From Thermophagus sp052400625 (GTDB lineage Bacteria; Bacteroidota; Bacteroidia; Bacteroidales; Marinilabiliaceae): DNA of 64,000 nucleotides. Below the pieces are notes generated by a model. That model was not told the origin of the DNA. It did no database searches and saw only the letters and a program-made list of their open reading frames with translations. This document shows, one piece after another, positions 1 through 7,217 of this stretch (position 1 is its first letter; each line of letters starts with the position of its first letter). The position numbers and the translations under genes were made by a program. Location: NCBI GenBank assembly GCA_052400625.1, contig JBQTGH010000003.1; one strand, written 5' to 3'.

Positions 1-178
1 AAACAGGTAAACAATCATAAAAAAATCTATTTTTTTATTTTAGCTGTTGTGTTTGTTAATAAGCCACACAAAACCAAAATTCCCCAACTCTACCAGTTTG
101 TCTAAATCCATAAATGAAAAAGCAAAATAAAGAATATTTACTTTTCTCAGTCAAAAAATCTCCGTAAAAGACGTTTTT

Positions 179-892
179 CTATTTGGAAATAAGGTTGATA
201 TCGTTCATTAATTTGTCCCGATATGATTTTCCAATGGGAATTACTTTTGTGCCACTATCGGTTTTTATGACCACCGAATTGTCTTCTATCACCTTTATTT
301 TACTAAAATTGACAATAAAAGAGCGATGTATTCTCATGAATTTATCAGATGGCATCTTATCGGCAATAGCTTTCATGGTAAAATGAATGGTATATTTTTC
401 TTTAAATGTATTTAATACCACATAATTTTCTAATGCCTCAATCCACAGAATATCATCATATTTAATCCGCACAAGTGATCCGTTATTTTTAATAAAAATT
501 TCTGTACTCTCTTTTACAGGACTATCTTTTTTCTCATAGCGCTCTCTAGCACGATTAACGGCTTTAATAAACCGTCCAAATTGGACTGGTTTCAAAAGAT
601 AATCGGTTACATCATATTCATATGATTCTAAAGCATATTTTTCCTGAGATGAATATATGATTACTTGGGGAATAATATCCAAGGAATCCAGAAATTCAAT
701 TCCGGACATCTCTGGCATTTCAATATCAAGGAAAATCAAATCCACTTTTTCTGCTCCGGCCTGATTAATTGAATTAAAGGCTTCAACAGCACTGGAATAT
801 GATCCTGTCAGGTGCAGCCCTTCTGTCCTGCCTACAAACTCTTCAATGATTTTTATTGACAGCTTGTCGTCATCAATAATAATACAATTCAT
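179..892 (-). CDS. LytTR-family response regulator
   Basis: The 237-residue protein has a CheY-like receiver domain (about residues 1-120) followed by a LytTR DNA-binding domain (about 135-235). The receiver shows the acidic cluster IIIDDD near the N-terminus, the phospho-acceptor Asp in LIFLDIEMPEMSG near residue 55 and the conserved Lys in YLLKPV. The C-terminal half has the LytTR pattern (WIEALENYVVL, FMRIHRSFIVN). Such regulators normally pair with a membrane histidine kinase of the LytS/YehU type. None is seen here, so the partner may lie beyond the left edge or elsewhere. The ATG start is clear. The family assignment is firm but the target genes are unknown. Confidence 0.93.
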   Translation of the reverse strand: MNCIIIDDDKLSIKIIEEFVGRTEGLHLTGSYSSAVEAFNSINQAGAEKVDLIFLDIEMPEMSGIEFLDSLDIIPQVIIYSSQEKYALESYEYDVTDYLLKPVQFGRFIKAVNRARERYEKKDSPVKESTEIFIKNNGSLVRIKYDDILWIEALENYVVLNTFKEKYTIHFTMKAIADKMPSDKFMRIHRSFIVNFSKIKVIEDNSVVIKTDSGTKVIPIGKSYRDKLMNDINLISK

Positions 893-1353
893 ACGTTTAA
901 TATTTACTAATTTTGGTCGTATGCCTTTCTTTACATTAATAGTATTGTTACTCCGGCTTGAGAACGGAAAAGGATTAAATCTACATTTAACAAAACCAGA
1001 CCTGCCAAGGCATATTTGACAGTTGATATAAATCCAAATTTCTATTTTGCCGGTTTGGGCTATGTTGAAAGCTATTGGTTTCCGGCATTCAGGCTCATTT
1101 ATCTGCCTCTAAATTAATTCAAAAATACAAAATATACTATTTTTAATCAATTTACCGCCAAATTTAACAAATTTAAAGCATGTTAGCATTTAAATTCTCA
1201 CATTCCTTACCAGATAATTTCTGAAATCCCTCAGATATCCTTAAGTGACGAAATCACAAACTTTCAACACTCACACTTTAATATATGTTTTCGTCAACAA
1301 CCTAAAATCAACAAAAAAATAAAGCCAAAAAACACCAATAAAATTAGATTACT
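893..1353. other. intergenic region with a possible gene remnant
   Basis: This 461-bp AT-rich gap separates two genes on the minus strand. The only coding-like stretch is a short plus-strand open frame at 962-1117, listed separately. The remainder shows no promoter, terminator or RNA that I can support. Confidence 0.5.
962..1117 (+). pseudogene. possible remnant of an outer-membrane or secreted protein C-terminus
   Basis: A 51-codon frame opens after a TGA and ends at TAA with no ATG at its start. Its second half (AYLTVDINPNFYFAGLGYVE, then a further aromatic-rich strand ending IYLPLN) alternates aromatic and small residues like a beta-barrel or secreted beta protein tail. No upstream sequence continues it. 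It could be a decayed gene or a chance frame, and I cannot name a family. Confidence 0.25.
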
Positions 1354-2034
1354 TCAACATCTATTGTTCTTGAAAGCTTTCTCAATCAGGTCGGCTTTTT
1401 TAATTGACTTTCGCATCCAGGCAAGCAATAATTGATTACGATATTTATAATTGATTTTCCACTCGGAAACATCTAGTTGTTTACGAATATGGGTAGAAAA
1501 ATGTTGCAGCATGATGGCCGCAGCTACTGAGATGTTCAAACTTTCGGTAAAGCCAATCATTGGAATGGTAATAAAATCGTCTGCCAAATTTCTAACCACA
1601 TCCGAAATACCATTTTTTTCATTGCCTAAGATTAAGGCAACAGGCCCGTTACAAATATCCAGATCATAAAATGGCAAGGCAGTTTTATCTGGAACTGTAG
1701 CAATGATTCTATAATTTTTTTTCTTCAAATTGGAAAGAACGGTTTGGGTGGTATTTCCATCCCTATCAGCATAATGATGAAGAGATAGCCATTTGGATGC
1801 ACCGAGGGCAACATCCGGATTTACTTCATAATTGTTGTCATCGTCAATGATATGCACATCCTGCACGCCAAAACAGTCACAACTTCGAAGTACAGCTGAG
1901 GCATTGTGCGAATGAAAAATATTTTCCAGAACAACGGTCAAATAGTTAGTCCTATTATCAATAACCCTTTCAAACAACTGAAATCGTTCAGTTGTCAAAA
2001 ACTTAGACATGTATTGTATCAGCTCTTTTTCCAT
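1354..2034 (-). CDS. trmH: TrmH-type tRNA (guanosine-18-2'-O)-methyltransferase
   Basis: This is a SPOUT-fold RNA 2'-O-ribose methyltransferase. Visible family motifs are the N-terminal ENIFHSHNASAVLRSCDCFG (motif 1 with the conserved Asn and Arg), ALILGNEKNGIS (motif 2) and IPMIGFTESLNISVAAAIML (motif 3, forming the knot that binds S-adenosylmethionine). The N-terminal RxxxLxxVLEN pattern and C-terminal basic helix fit TrmH, which methylates G18 of tRNA, better than RlmB. The longest frame begins with GTG at 2070, but that stretch lies inside the hairpin ending the HU gene. I therefore start at ATG 2034 (MEKELIQY), and ATG 2010 is also possible. HU is directly upstream. Confidence 0.85.
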   Translation of the reverse strand: MEKELIQYMSKFLTTERFQLFERVIDNRTNYLTVVLENIFHSHNASAVLRSCDCFGVQDVHIIDDDNNYEVNPDVALGASKWLSLHHYADRDGNTTQTVLSNLKKKNYRIIATVPDKTALPFYDLDICNGPVALILGNEKNGISDVVRNLADDFITIPMIGFTESLNISVAAAIMLQHFSTHIRKQLDVSEWKINYKYRNQLLLAWMRKSIKKADLIEKAFKNNRC

Positions 2035-2044
2035 ATACCTGTAA

Positions 2045-2076
2045 AAAGGGGTATTTCTCAAAAGAAACACCCCTTT
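2045..2076 (-). terminator. rho-independent terminator after the HU gene
   Basis: An inverted repeat (AAAGGGGTATTTCT / AGAAACACCCCTTT) with a 4-base loop is followed on the minus strand by a run of T. It sits 25 bp past the HU stop codon and just before the TrmH start. Confidence 0.8.
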
Positions 2077-2100
2077 CTTATTCTTTCGACCAAAAAAGAA

Positions 2101-2373
2101 TTAATTTACAGCATCGGTAAGCTCACTACCAGCTTTAAATTTAACAACTTTCTTGGCAGGAATTTGAATTTCCTTACCGGTTTGCGGGTTCCTACCAGTA
2201 CGGGCACTCCTCTCAGAAACAGAGAAAGAACCAAATCCAACCAGTGCAATCCGGTCACCTTTTTTCAATGCATCGCCGGTCACTTTAATAAAACCATCTA
2301 ATGCCTTTTTAGCATCGGCCTTGGTCAATCCTGACTCGCCGGCAATTGCTTCAATTAATTGAGCTTTGTTCAT
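2101..2373 (-). CDS. hup: HU-family DNA-binding protein
   Basis: The 90-residue protein has the exact length of HU. It starts MNKAQLIEAIAGESGLTKAD, carries the GFGSFSVSERSARTGRNPQT beta-arm signature around residues 47-66, and ends with the basic KKVVKFKAGSEL segment. HU is a small nucleoid protein that binds and bends DNA as a dimer. The ATG start is preceded by a well-formed Bacteroidota promoter (2425-2455) and the stop is followed by a strong hairpin terminator, so the gene is transcribed alone. Confidence 0.97.
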   Translation of the reverse strand: MNKAQLIEAIAGESGLTKADAKKALDGFIKVTGDALKKGDRIALVGFGSFSVSERSARTGRNPQTGKEIQIPAKKVVKFKAGSELTDAVN

Positions 2374-2715
2374 AATAAAAATTAATTTTAGGGTTATAAA
2401 ATAGGTTTCCCAATCTTCCTAGCACAAATATAGACGGTTTTTGGTGTTTACCAAATTTCAAAACACAAAAATTGTATTAAAACATCATTTTTTTTGAACA
2501 ATGATGCAAAACTGTGGTTAAACAGCCATTTTGTTGCCAGTTCTTTATGCCACACACTATCAATGCCCCTAATATCCTAACAAATTTGAAATCAAATATT
2601 TTTATGATCAATTTTTATATTTTGTTCAAAACGGCAAATGCACATTCTTTATAAAAACTCATATTTTTCCAACCCTTTGGCACTTTTAATTCCCCCCAAG
2701 ACCTTTCCCTCAAAT
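2374..2715. other. intergenic region upstream of HU
   Basis: This 342-bp AT-rich gap lies between the sulfatase stop and the HU start, both on the minus strand. It contains the HU promoter at 2425-2455. I see nothing else, and no clear terminator for the sulfatase gene. Confidence 0.6.
2425..2455 (-). promoter_or_regulatory. Bacteroidota sigma-ABfr-type promoter for HU
   Basis: On the minus strand the sequence reads TTTG, 19 bases, then TATATTTG. This matches the -33 TTTG / -7 TAnnTTTG consensus described for Bacteroides primary sigma factor, with ideal spacing. It lies about 50-80 bp upstream of the HU ATG. Confidence 0.75.
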
Positions 2716-4689
2716 TTACTCTTCCTTAAAGGCCAGGTGATCATTAATCATCCGTGTTATATATTGCTGAATATAGGCTTTCATTAATTTTTCAGCGTTG
2801 GCAATTTCGATTTGTCCTTTTAAATTCTTCTTCTGCAAGGGATCTTGAATCAAATCATATATGCCTGTCACCTCTTTCCCGTCAAAATATAATGCATACT
2901 TGTCATAAAGAAATTGATACGATTCATTGAAATAATTCATTACAAACCGGTCTTTTTGACCAGAGGACAAAAGATCATTTCCAAAAGCGATAAATGGATA
3001 GGGATAATTGATATAAGACATTACAGTAGGGAGGATGTCAACTTGTTGTGCTAAGGCCGTATCCATGCGAGGCTCAATTTCTCCAGGCTTATAGAACAAA
3101 ATAGGTATAGCAAAACTTTCAGCCGGAGTTTTATATTCTTCATGAAAAGGAATTGTGCAGTGATCAGCCGTAATAATAAAAAGTGTATTCCGGAACCACT
3201 CTGCTTTTGACGCTGTCTCAAAAAAACGCTTTAAGGCCATATCAGTGTAGCCCATACATCTGTGCAAAGGAAGAGGTCCTTCCGGGAAATACCCTTCATA
3301 CTTTTCAGGAACTTTAAAGGGATGATGCGATGAGACAGAAAAAATAGTGGTAAAGAAAGGTTCTTTTAACTGCCCCATATCTTTAGCAAAATATTGAAAA
3401 AAGGGTTCATCCCAGATACCCCAAATACCGTCAAAATCATCATCATTATTGTATTCGTTTTTCCCGCGATAGTAATCAAATCCGGCCATTTTAGTAAAAG
3501 CCTTAAAGCCCATAGATCCATTAGGGGCTCCATGGTAAAAGGCTGTTTCATAACCTATCTTTTTAAGAAGAAAAGCCATACCGTTGATCCTGTTGTTGGC
3601 ATATTCCGAAACAATATAGGGTTGCACCAATGATGGCACCGATGCCACTATGGATGGAAGCGCATCAATTGATTTTCGCCCGTTGGCATAAGCATGATTA
3701 AAAGCCCATGACTGAGCAATCAGACTGTCCAAAAAGGGTGTATATCCCTTATATTTTCCACCTTCAAGTGTATCATTCAACGCACCTATATGCTCTCGTC
3801 CAAAGCTCTCCAAAATAATCAAAACAACATTGGGGTATTTTTTTTCCTTATCTCCACTGCCAAATGATGCAGAACGACTGGGAACGTAAACAGGGGAATA
3901 TATCTCATCTAGTTTATCCGTTGGAAAGTATTCAACCGGCTGAAACACTGATTTTCCAAGAGTTCGCAAAATGGCAAATGGGGTATTCAAAACAATGGGG
4001 ATTTGCTCCGGCCTATCCACATATTGGGCAGCATTACTTATATTAATAGGCCGCGTACTGTGCCGAAAGCCACCCCGCATCCCTCCTATAGTTAATCCAC
4101 CGGCCACTGCCAATACAATGGTGCCGATAATAGTATATTTCCACCAAGGATTTATTCCCTGTGGCTTTGATTTAAATCGACTATACCCCAAAACCATCAC
4201 CAATATCAATATCAACCAGAAAAGAGTAGCATACCAATAGTCAATAACAAAACGCCCCCACAAGGAAACCATATTATCTTCATGGCTAAAAATCTTAAAA
4301 ACACTAGCAGTCGTCCTTTTCAAGGTAAATCTATAATAAATAAAGTCGGAAACGTTAGCTGCCAACCCAACTGCATTAGTGATAATAAAAAGCCATTTTA
4401 ATCCCACCCTGTAGCCTCTACGAAACTTTATCCTGAATGGGATAAGGAATAATAATATATATAGAGCATTAATGTAAAGAATCGCACTCAAATCAAACCG
4501 AATCCCTCCATACAAAATCATTGAAAAGGTTTGTAATGACAGATTTTCAAATAAATTACTATTAAAAAAATAAAATGCCACACGACAAATCGAAAAAAGG
4601 ATCATGACCAATCCCAATCGGTATATCAAAACCAAATACTCATTCCAATTTCTTATATGCTTCATTTTTTTTATTAAATAAAAATCCAT
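2716..4689 (-). CDS. LTA-synthase-family membrane sulfatase (alkaline phosphatase superfamily)
   Basis: The 657-residue protein has about five N-terminal membrane segments (residues 20-235) and a large extracytoplasmic sulfatase-type domain. Visible catalytic features are NVVLIILESFGRE near residue 290 (metal-binding Glu), GRKSIDALPSI near 336 (nucleophile position, Ser where LtaS has Thr) and the metal-ligand pair TADH near 508. In Gram-negative bacteria, members of this family are phosphoglycerol or phosphoethanolamine transferases or unassigned. Bacteroidota lack lipoteichoic acid, so the substrate is more likely a lipid or glycan head group. Some sequence-start uncertainty exists, as an in-frame Met at residue 9 would also work. 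Confidence 0.85.
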   Translation of the reverse strand: MDFYLIKKMKHIRNWNEYLVLIYRLGLVMILFSICRVAFYFFNSNLFENLSLQTFSMILYGGIRFDLSAILYINALYILLFLIPFRIKFRRGYRVGLKWLFIITNAVGLAANVSDFIYYRFTLKRTTASVFKIFSHEDNMVSLWGRFVIDYWYATLFWLILILVMVLGYSRFKSKPQGINPWWKYTIIGTIVLAVAGGLTIGGMRGGFRHSTRPINISNAAQYVDRPEQIPIVLNTPFAILRTLGKSVFQPVEYFPTDKLDEIYSPVYVPSRSASFGSGDKEKKYPNVVLIILESFGREHIGALNDTLEGGKYKGYTPFLDSLIAQSWAFNHAYANGRKSIDALPSIVASVPSLVQPYIVSEYANNRINGMAFLLKKIGYETAFYHGAPNGSMGFKAFTKMAGFDYYRGKNEYNNDDDFDGIWGIWDEPFFQYFAKDMGQLKEPFFTTIFSVSSHHPFKVPEKYEGYFPEGPLPLHRCMGYTDMALKRFFETASKAEWFRNTLFIITADHCTIPFHEEYKTPAESFAIPILFYKPGEIEPRMDTALAQQVDILPTVMSYINYPYPFIAFGNDLLSSGQKDRFVMNYFNESYQFLYDKYALYFDGKEVTGIYDLIQDPLQKKNLKGQIEIANAEKLMKAYIQQYITRMINDHLAFKEE

Positions 4690-4746
4690 GCAAATTTAAG
4701 ATAATATGAATACAAACTAACGGGCTCCTCACAACCAACAAAAAAA

Positions 4747-4771
4747 GAGACTGTTCAAAAAAAACAGTCTC
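4747..4771 (-). terminator. rho-independent terminator after the small gene at 4797
   Basis: GAGACTGTT and AACAGTCTC form a perfect 9-bp stem with a short A/T loop. It is followed on the minus strand by a run of T, about 25 bp past the stop codon. Confidence 0.75.
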
Positions 4772-4796
4772 ACATTAAAAATTTATCAATTGAATG

Positions 4797-5090
4797 CTAT
4801 TTACTCTTCCTAGCTTGATCCCTTAGTTGGTCAATTCGAGCCATAACCTCCCTTAAATTGTCTGGATATGATTCCTGTTGACTATTCTTATTTTTAATAT
4901 TCGGGAAAGTCGGTTCAGTCGTCAAATTCTTCTGATTTTTTTGAGGATGTGGATTTAAATCAAAATTGGGATAGATTCTTGGTTCAGAAAAATTTTCCAC
5001 CTCTTCATAATCTAAAAAGTCCAAATAACGCAACAACTCTTCGAAGAATTCCGCTTTGTCGTCTCGTACTTTTATGCGATAATGTTTCAT
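4797..5090 (-). CDS. small conserved-looking protein, antitoxin-like N-terminus
   Basis: This is a 97-residue protein with no confident family. The N-terminus (KHYRIKVRDDKAEFFEELLR) resembles short Bacteroidota proteins that read as antitoxin-like: a beta strand, then an acidic amphipathic helix. The middle is low-complexity and rich in Asn, Pro and Gln, and the C-terminus (REVMARIDQLRDQARKSK) is a charged helix. No toxin partner lies beside it, and it has its own terminator, so it is transcribed singly. The ATG start is clear. The function is unknown. Confidence 0.6.
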   Translation of the reverse strand: MKHYRIKVRDDKAEFFEELLRYLDFLDYEEVENFSEPRIYPNFDLNPHPQKNQKNLTTEPTFPNIKNKNSQQESYPDNLREVMARIDQLRDQARKSK

Positions 5091-5639
5091 ATTTTCTATA
5101 TTTTTAATTTTTACTTGAAATTATTTAAAGCTCATTTCACCTATTATCTCATAATAGAATAACAAAATGGAATCTAAAAAGTTAACAAATTCCATACCAT
5201 ACAAGTGAAATTAATTATTTTTACAAATGATTTAGCATTTTCCACTTCTTCAATCGCAGAATTTAAACTAATATTTTATCATAAAAGCCCTCAACATTAA
5301 TGTGTTAAACCCCTCTTGAGTGTAAAATTGAATTTTATCTCAAGATTAATACAAAAAAGATTACACCACCTTTTAAGCCTAATAATCAAAATTCTAAACA
5401 TTACAAGTACTATAACGAGATAAAAGTCAAAAATAAATTTACATAAATCAGATAAAATTTGGAAATAAACTAATTAATTTTCTTTTAATTTTGTCAAAAA
5501 TGGATCACGGTTTCATTATTTAATTTTAAACTTTTCTTGTTCGAAACAATCCTATTTTTTGAACAAAAAGAAGAGAGGCTCTCTTTTGAATTAAGTTATG
5601 ACCTCAAAAAAACAGATAAATCACAATAAATCTGCCATC
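5091..5639. other. long AT-rich intergenic region between divergent genes
   Basis: About 550 bp lie between the small minus-strand gene and the aminopeptidase ATG chosen at 5640. A TAATTTTG at 5486-5493 matches the Bacteroidota -7 element, but the nearest TTTG is about 24 bp upstream, longer than usual, so the promoter is only tentative. No RNA or repeat is evident. Confidence 0.4.
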
Positions 5640-6947
5640 ATGAAACAATATGAAAAATTAGCAACAGAACTTATCGACTTTATTCATGAAAGCCCAAGTC
5701 CTTTTCACGTGGTAGAAAATGCTTGCCGACTTTTGGAGAAAGCCGGATTTCAAAAACTGGAACTGCACGATACATGGGCACTCAAAAAGGGCCAAAAATA
5801 TTATACCACCAGAAATGGCTCTGCCCTCTTTGCATTTATTATCGGTAGTGAACCGGCTCACAAGGAAGGAATTAGAATGATCTGTGCGCACAGCGATTCT
5901 CCTTCATTTAAAATCAAGCCCTCACCCGAGATAATTGGTGACGACTACTATATTTCCATAAACACAGAGGTATATGGCGGTCCAATTCTTATGAGTTGGC
6001 TTGACCGGCCTCTCTCTATGGCTGGAAGGATTGTCATAAAAGGGGAAGAATTATTGAAACCGGAAATCCGATTGGTCAATTTTAACCGACCGATGCTCAT
6101 CATCCCAAGTTTAGCCATCCACTTAAATCGCCAAGTAAACGAAGGTGTTAAGTTCAATCAACAAAAAGACATGCTACCCCTTATAGGGATATTGAATGAA
6201 GACACCTCCCCTAAAGGAGTCCTAAAAGAACTACTGGCAAGGGAAGCAGGAATTGATGCCGAACGAATACTCGACTTTGACCTAACCCTTAATGAATACC
6301 AGAGAGGTTGCATCATGGGTGCTGATAATGCCTTTATCTCCAGTCCCCGTCTGGACGATCTTGCTATGGTACATGCAGGTTTAAAAGCCATCACCAAAGC
6401 TTCTCCAGATGAAGCAACATTTATGTTAAGTATCTTTGATAATGAAGAAGTAGGAAGTCAGACCAAACAAGGGGCAGGTTCTCCTCTTTTTAAAAATATT
6501 TTCTATCGCATTCTCAAACAATTAGGCAACGACGAAGAGGCCATTCAGCAAGCCATTTATCGTTCTTTTATGATATCAGCCGACATGGCTCATTCAGTAC
6601 ATCCCAATTTACCTGAAAAACATGATCCGGTATTGCACCCACTGATAAATAAAGGGCCGGTTATAAAAATCCACGCCAACCAGAAATATACCACGGATGG
6701 TGACAGTGGTGCCGTATTTGAATCATTGTGCCAACTAGCTGGTGTTCCGTGCCAGAGATTTGTTAATCGCAGCGATATGGTCGGCGGATCAACCTTGGGA
6801 AACATTCTGACTTCACAACTGGATATCCGATCGGTGGATGTGGGAAACCCCATGTTGTCCATGCATTCGGTCAGAGAACTTGCTGGGGTTAAAGACCATT
6901 ATTATATGATTAGAGTATTCGAAAAGTTTTTTGGATCCAATAAATAA
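5640..6947 (+). CDS. M18-family aspartyl aminopeptidase
   Basis: This is a cytosolic dinuclear zinc aminopeptidase of the M18 family, which removes acidic or neutral N-terminal residues from peptides. Motifs (residues counted from the chosen start): HSDSPSFKIKP near 83 (zinc His), SSPRLDDLAM near 238 (bridging Asp), DNEEVGS near 270 (catalytic Glu pair), SADMAHSVHPN near 310, and the terminal zinc His in MLSMHSVRE. The frame can be extended to an ATG at 5598, but MKQYEKLATELIDFI at 5640 matches the usual family N-terminus (helix then SPSPFHVV), giving 435 residues. The gene stands alone; with the secreted and tricorn-type proteases in this window it fits peptide turnover. Confidence 0.92.
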   Translation: MKQYEKLATELIDFIHESPSPFHVVENACRLLEKAGFQKLELHDTWALKKGQKYYTTRNGSALFAFIIGSEPAHKEGIRMICAHSDSPSFKIKPSPEIIGDDYYISINTEVYGGPILMSWLDRPLSMAGRIVIKGEELLKPEIRLVNFNRPMLIIPSLAIHLNRQVNEGVKFNQQKDMLPLIGILNEDTSPKGVLKELLAREAGIDAERILDFDLTLNEYQRGCIMGADNAFISSPRLDDLAMVHAGLKAITKASPDEATFMLSIFDNEEVGSQTKQGAGSPLFKNIFYRILKQLGNDEEAIQQAIYRSFMISADMAHSVHPNLPEKHDPVLHPLINKGPVIKIHANQKYTTDGDSGAVFESLCQLAGVPCQRFVNRSDMVGGSTLGNILTSQLDIRSVDVGNPMLSMHSVRELAGVKDHYYMIRVFEKFFGSNK

Positions 6948-6953
6948 ATTTGT

Positions 6954-7157
6954 GGATGAAACGAACAGTACGAATTAGATTGTCCAAAAAAAGAATACCA
7001 AGCAAAAGATCATAAGAGTTCTACCAGAACAACAAGTTAATCTAATTTCATCCGTATAAAATTTACTTAAGTTATTGGTTGGATGGAACTCGAATGCCCC
7101 TATGTTTATACATGTTCTTTTGGACAAAAATCAACTTGCTCGTTTCATTCTTATAAA
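6954..7157 (+). repeat. dispersed palindromic element, copy A
   Basis: The core copy runs 7047-7157. It starts TTCATCCGTATAAA, contains TTGGTTGGATGGAACTCG and TTTATACATGTTCTTTTGGAC, and ends GCTCGTTTCATTCTTATAAA. At 6954 a partner segment GGATGAAACGAAC, followed by AATTAGATT, is inverted relative to the element ends, extending the palindrome. This copy lies between the 3' ends of two convergent genes, unlike most other copies, which are 5' of genes. Confidence 0.75.
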
Positions 7158-7217
7158 TACATGCAATGGGAGAAGGCTTCCACCGGGAATTCAATGATAC
7201 CTTTCCTCTCCCCTTGC